From positions 1 to 32,495 of the forward strand of contig JAEETX010000025.1 in NCBI GenBank assembly GCA_016286665.1: a stretch of 32,495 bases of DNA. The letters are read 5' to 3'. The translations under genes were made by a program, and so were the position numbers. This DNA comes from Oscillospiraceae bacterium (GTDB lineage: Bacteria > Bacillota > Clostridia > Oscillospirales > Oscillospiraceae). The notes beneath the pieces were generated by a model. That model saw nothing but the letters and a program-made list of their open reading frames with translations, was not told the DNA's origin and made no database searches. Shown here piece by piece: positions 31,041 to 32,495 of the stretch; positions within the stretch are counted from its first letter, which is position 1; each line of letters opens with the position of its first letter.

Positions 31041-32096
31041 ATGAACTATACGCAATATGCAAAGAGATTCAGTGATCGTTCCCGCGCCGAAGGTAGAGAT
31101 CAAGATTATATTGATCGTTGTTTGGCCTATGCAAAACCATTAATGGAGCAGGGGCTTCCAGTTATATACGATGTGAAGCACTTTTCTCTCCTAGTCGGTT
31201 TAAGATTAGAGTACCTTTATTCCATGGCATATGCACAATATCGTTTTTATCGCAGTTTTACGATACCGAAAAAGAACGGTAAATATCGCAGAATATATGA
31301 ACCGCTTCCAATGCTAAAAGGTGTACAGCATTTCATTTTGCACAACATATTAGAGAAAGCGACATGTCACCCGTGTTCAAAAGCGTATAGACAAGATTCG
31401 TCAATTAAAGGCAATGCAAGGTTTCATAGGGCACAACCAGTACTGATTAAACTAGATTTGAAGGATTATTTCCCCAGCCTCCATGTTTCGCAAGTTTATA
31501 ATCTCTTCTATACGAATTTCGGTTACAGCAAGTCTTTATCTGCATTGATGGCTCGCCTATGCACTTTAAAAGAAGTTCTTCCACAAGGCGCGCCGACAAG
31601 CCCCTACCTTTCAAACCTTCTCACAATAGATTTAGATAAGGATATCTTCTCTTTTTGTCAATCGAATGGTTCTCTTCGATACACTCGATATGCTGATGAC
31701 ATCGCTATTTCGGGTGATTGCGATCCAACCGTTATCATCCCCGCTGTTACAAGAATTGTAAAAGCGCATAGTTTGGAATTGAATGCAGACAAAACGACTG
31801 TGCTCAAACCCTCTCGGCGCCAAGTTGTGACGGGTGTTGTTGTTAATCAGAAACTACAAGCGCCAAAAGATTATCGCCGAGCAATTCGGCTTGAACTCTA
31901 CTATTGCAAAAGATATGGCATTGAAGAACACATAAACCGCCAAAAAGTATACAAGGGTAAAACATCCCCCTTGAGTTATTGCCAGATTATGCTGGGACGA
32001 ATCAACTATTGTCTACAATTAAACCCCTTTGACCATGAAATGCTGGGTTATAAAACCTGGTTGCTTAGCAAAATTTGTGAGTGTCCCAGACCTTGA
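31041..32096 (+). CDS. Retron reverse transcriptase
   Basis: A 351-residue RT. FTIPKKNGKYRRIYEP (RT1), VLIKLDLKDYFPSL (RT3, D139), LPQGAPTSPYLSNL (RT4) and RYTRYADDIAIS (RT5, YADD 217-220) give the polymerase core. The retron hallmarks are present: NAxxH (NARFH 125-129) in region X and VTG (263-265) in region Y. AAGGG precedes the ATG, 20 nt after a2. It would copy the msd from the 2'-OH of the branch G, forming msDNA, and stay bound to it as part of the defence complex. It has no maturase or endonuclease domain, so it is not a group II intron. Confidence 0.95.
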   Translation: MNYTQYAKRFSDRSRAEGRDQDYIDRCLAYAKPLMEQGLPVIYDVKHFSLLVGLRLEYLYSMAYAQYRFYRSFTIPKKNGKYRRIYEPLPMLKGVQHFILHNILEKATCHPCSKAYRQDSSIKGNARFHRAQPVLIKLDLKDYFPSLHVSQVYNLFYTNFGYSKSLSALMARLCTLKEVLPQGAPTSPYLSNLLTIDLDKDIFSFCQSNGSLRYTRYADDIAISGDCDPTVIIPAVTRIVKAHSLELNADKTTVLKPSRRQVVTGVVVNQKLQAPKDYRRAIRLELYYCKRYGIEEHINRQKVYKGKTSPLSYCQIMLGRINYCLQLNPFDHEMLGYKTWLLSKICECPRP

Positions 32097-32124
32097 TGAA
32101 CAAACCGCCGTCTATATGAATAAT

Positions 32125-32157
32125 TGGATGCGAACATTGTGCTCCGGGATGCGAACA
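32125..32157. repeat. 33-bp direct repeat, right copy
   Basis: The right-hand partner of 28711-28743 (two mismatches), 29 bp after the RT stop. Confidence 0.85.
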
Positions 32158-32345
32158 TTTTTGGAGGCACCCGGTTCCCATCCAGCGTGGTGCAGCTCAC
32201 GTGGCAGGGACGAAAGCCACGCCCCAGGTCGATTGTGATTGCCATTTTATCCCACTTCAAGAGCAGATCAAAAAGCCAGGCAAAAAACGCCGGGAGACCC
32301 TTGAAATATAACGCTTTGGGCCAGTTTCGCCAGTCATAAAGTGAC
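32158..32345 (-). pseudogene. Gene fragment at the right edge of the retron
   Basis: Leftward frame from after a TAG near 32345: DWRNWPKALYFKGLPAFF, AWLFDLLLKWDKMAITID, LGRGFRPCHVSCTTLDGNR. It reads like real protein with a hydrophobic helix and then runs into the 33-bp repeat and the RT gene. There is no start codon near its beginning. The family is not recognised; it is probably a remnant of the element in which the retron sits. From 32359 to 32495 I see nothing. Confidence 0.4.
32276..32309. repeat. Imperfect direct repeat flanking the retron, right copy
   Basis: Partner of 29454-29488; the shared parts are AAAAACGCC and CCCTTGAAATAT. Confidence 0.55.
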
Positions 32346-32358
32346 TAGAAACTGGCCC
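32318..32358. repeat. Long interrupted palindrome
   Basis: GGGCCAGTTTC (32318-32328) and GAAACTGGCCC (32348-32358) form an 11-bp stem, with a second inner pair AGTCA/TGACT. It could be a terminator, a recombination site or the end of an element; there is no T-run. Confidence 0.6.
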
Positions 32359-32495
32359 GCGTGGGAGTGCAAGCGTGCCGGTTTTCGACAATAGGGTTTT
32401 TCCCTTGTACTCTTCTCCCCCAGGATTCGTTTTTTCATTATGCTCCTGAAAATGGTTTCATCTGATTTCTCCATACTTATCATCTGTAGATTTCT

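Noticed and set aside
31041-32096. RT as a group II intron or diversity-generating retroelement
   Set aside because: There is no maturase/endonuclease domain and no intron RNA or template/variable repeat pair. The retron NAxxH and VTG motifs and an a1/a2-paired RNA are present.

Overview
The window looks like a chromosome segment of a GC-rich anaerobic Firmicute, probably a gut Clostridia member (Oscillospiraceae/Lachnospiraceae type). This rests on AGGAGG-type ribosome sites, a bifurcating-type [FeFe] hydrogenase operon, DRTGG/PHP/anti-sigma-like accessory genes and clostridial conjugative-element genes. The assignment is inferred from gene content, not from a marker gene. Almost all of 1-23 kb is GC-rich. 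From about 26.6 kb the base composition drops, and the content becomes a patchwork of mobile and defence genes.

Layout: (1) 113-5739, leftward metabolic genes: a ferredoxin plus FAD-oxidoreductase pair, a GH78 rhamnosidase-like glycosidase and a TIM-barrel sugar isomerase. (2) 5756-11719, the most striking locus. Three translationally coupled leftward genes encode a 166-residue peptide with seven [V/I]YAGPE repeats, a radical SAM/SPASM enzyme and a SLOG-domain protein with four membrane segments. They face a divergent gene for a membrane-anchored TIR-coiled-coil-beta-propeller protein. The two promoters lie back to back and their -35 boxes sit in one inverted repeat. I read this as a RiPP-like repeat peptide coupled to nucleotide-signalling/NAD-type effector domains, and I do not recognise it as a described system. 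(3) 11778-14400, a MATE transporter, then a truncated serine recombinase and degraded mobile-element debris. (4) 14489-22997, a hydrogenase region. The operon hndA / ATPase / hndB / hndC / hndD is flanked by two copies of a MITE-like repeat. It is preceded by a probable sensory operon: DRTGG, RsbW-like ATPase, group-D-type hydrogenase-like protein, DRTGG and PHP phosphoesterase.

(5) 23.1-24.1 kb is a gene-poor stretch with a short hydrogenase-gene relic and a tRNA-Ala(CGC). (6) 24.1-26.6 kb carries conjugative-element cargo, including an ArdA-like antirestriction gene and a frameshifted relative. (7) 26.7-28.5 kb holds a putative ADP-ribosyltransferase gene that runs tail-to-tail into, and appears to truncate, a zinc-ribbon/HTH/Panacea-like antitoxin. 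That antitoxin lies downstream of a small toxin gene which seems to start at a non-standard ATC codon. (8) 28.7-32.4 kb contains a complete retron: PRTase, winged-helix protein, msr-msd RNA with 20-nt a1/a2 pairing and a retron reverse transcriptase. It is bracketed by direct repeats and by gene fragments (ParB, others) of an older element.

All functional statements come from motifs read by eye. No database search or folding program was run.
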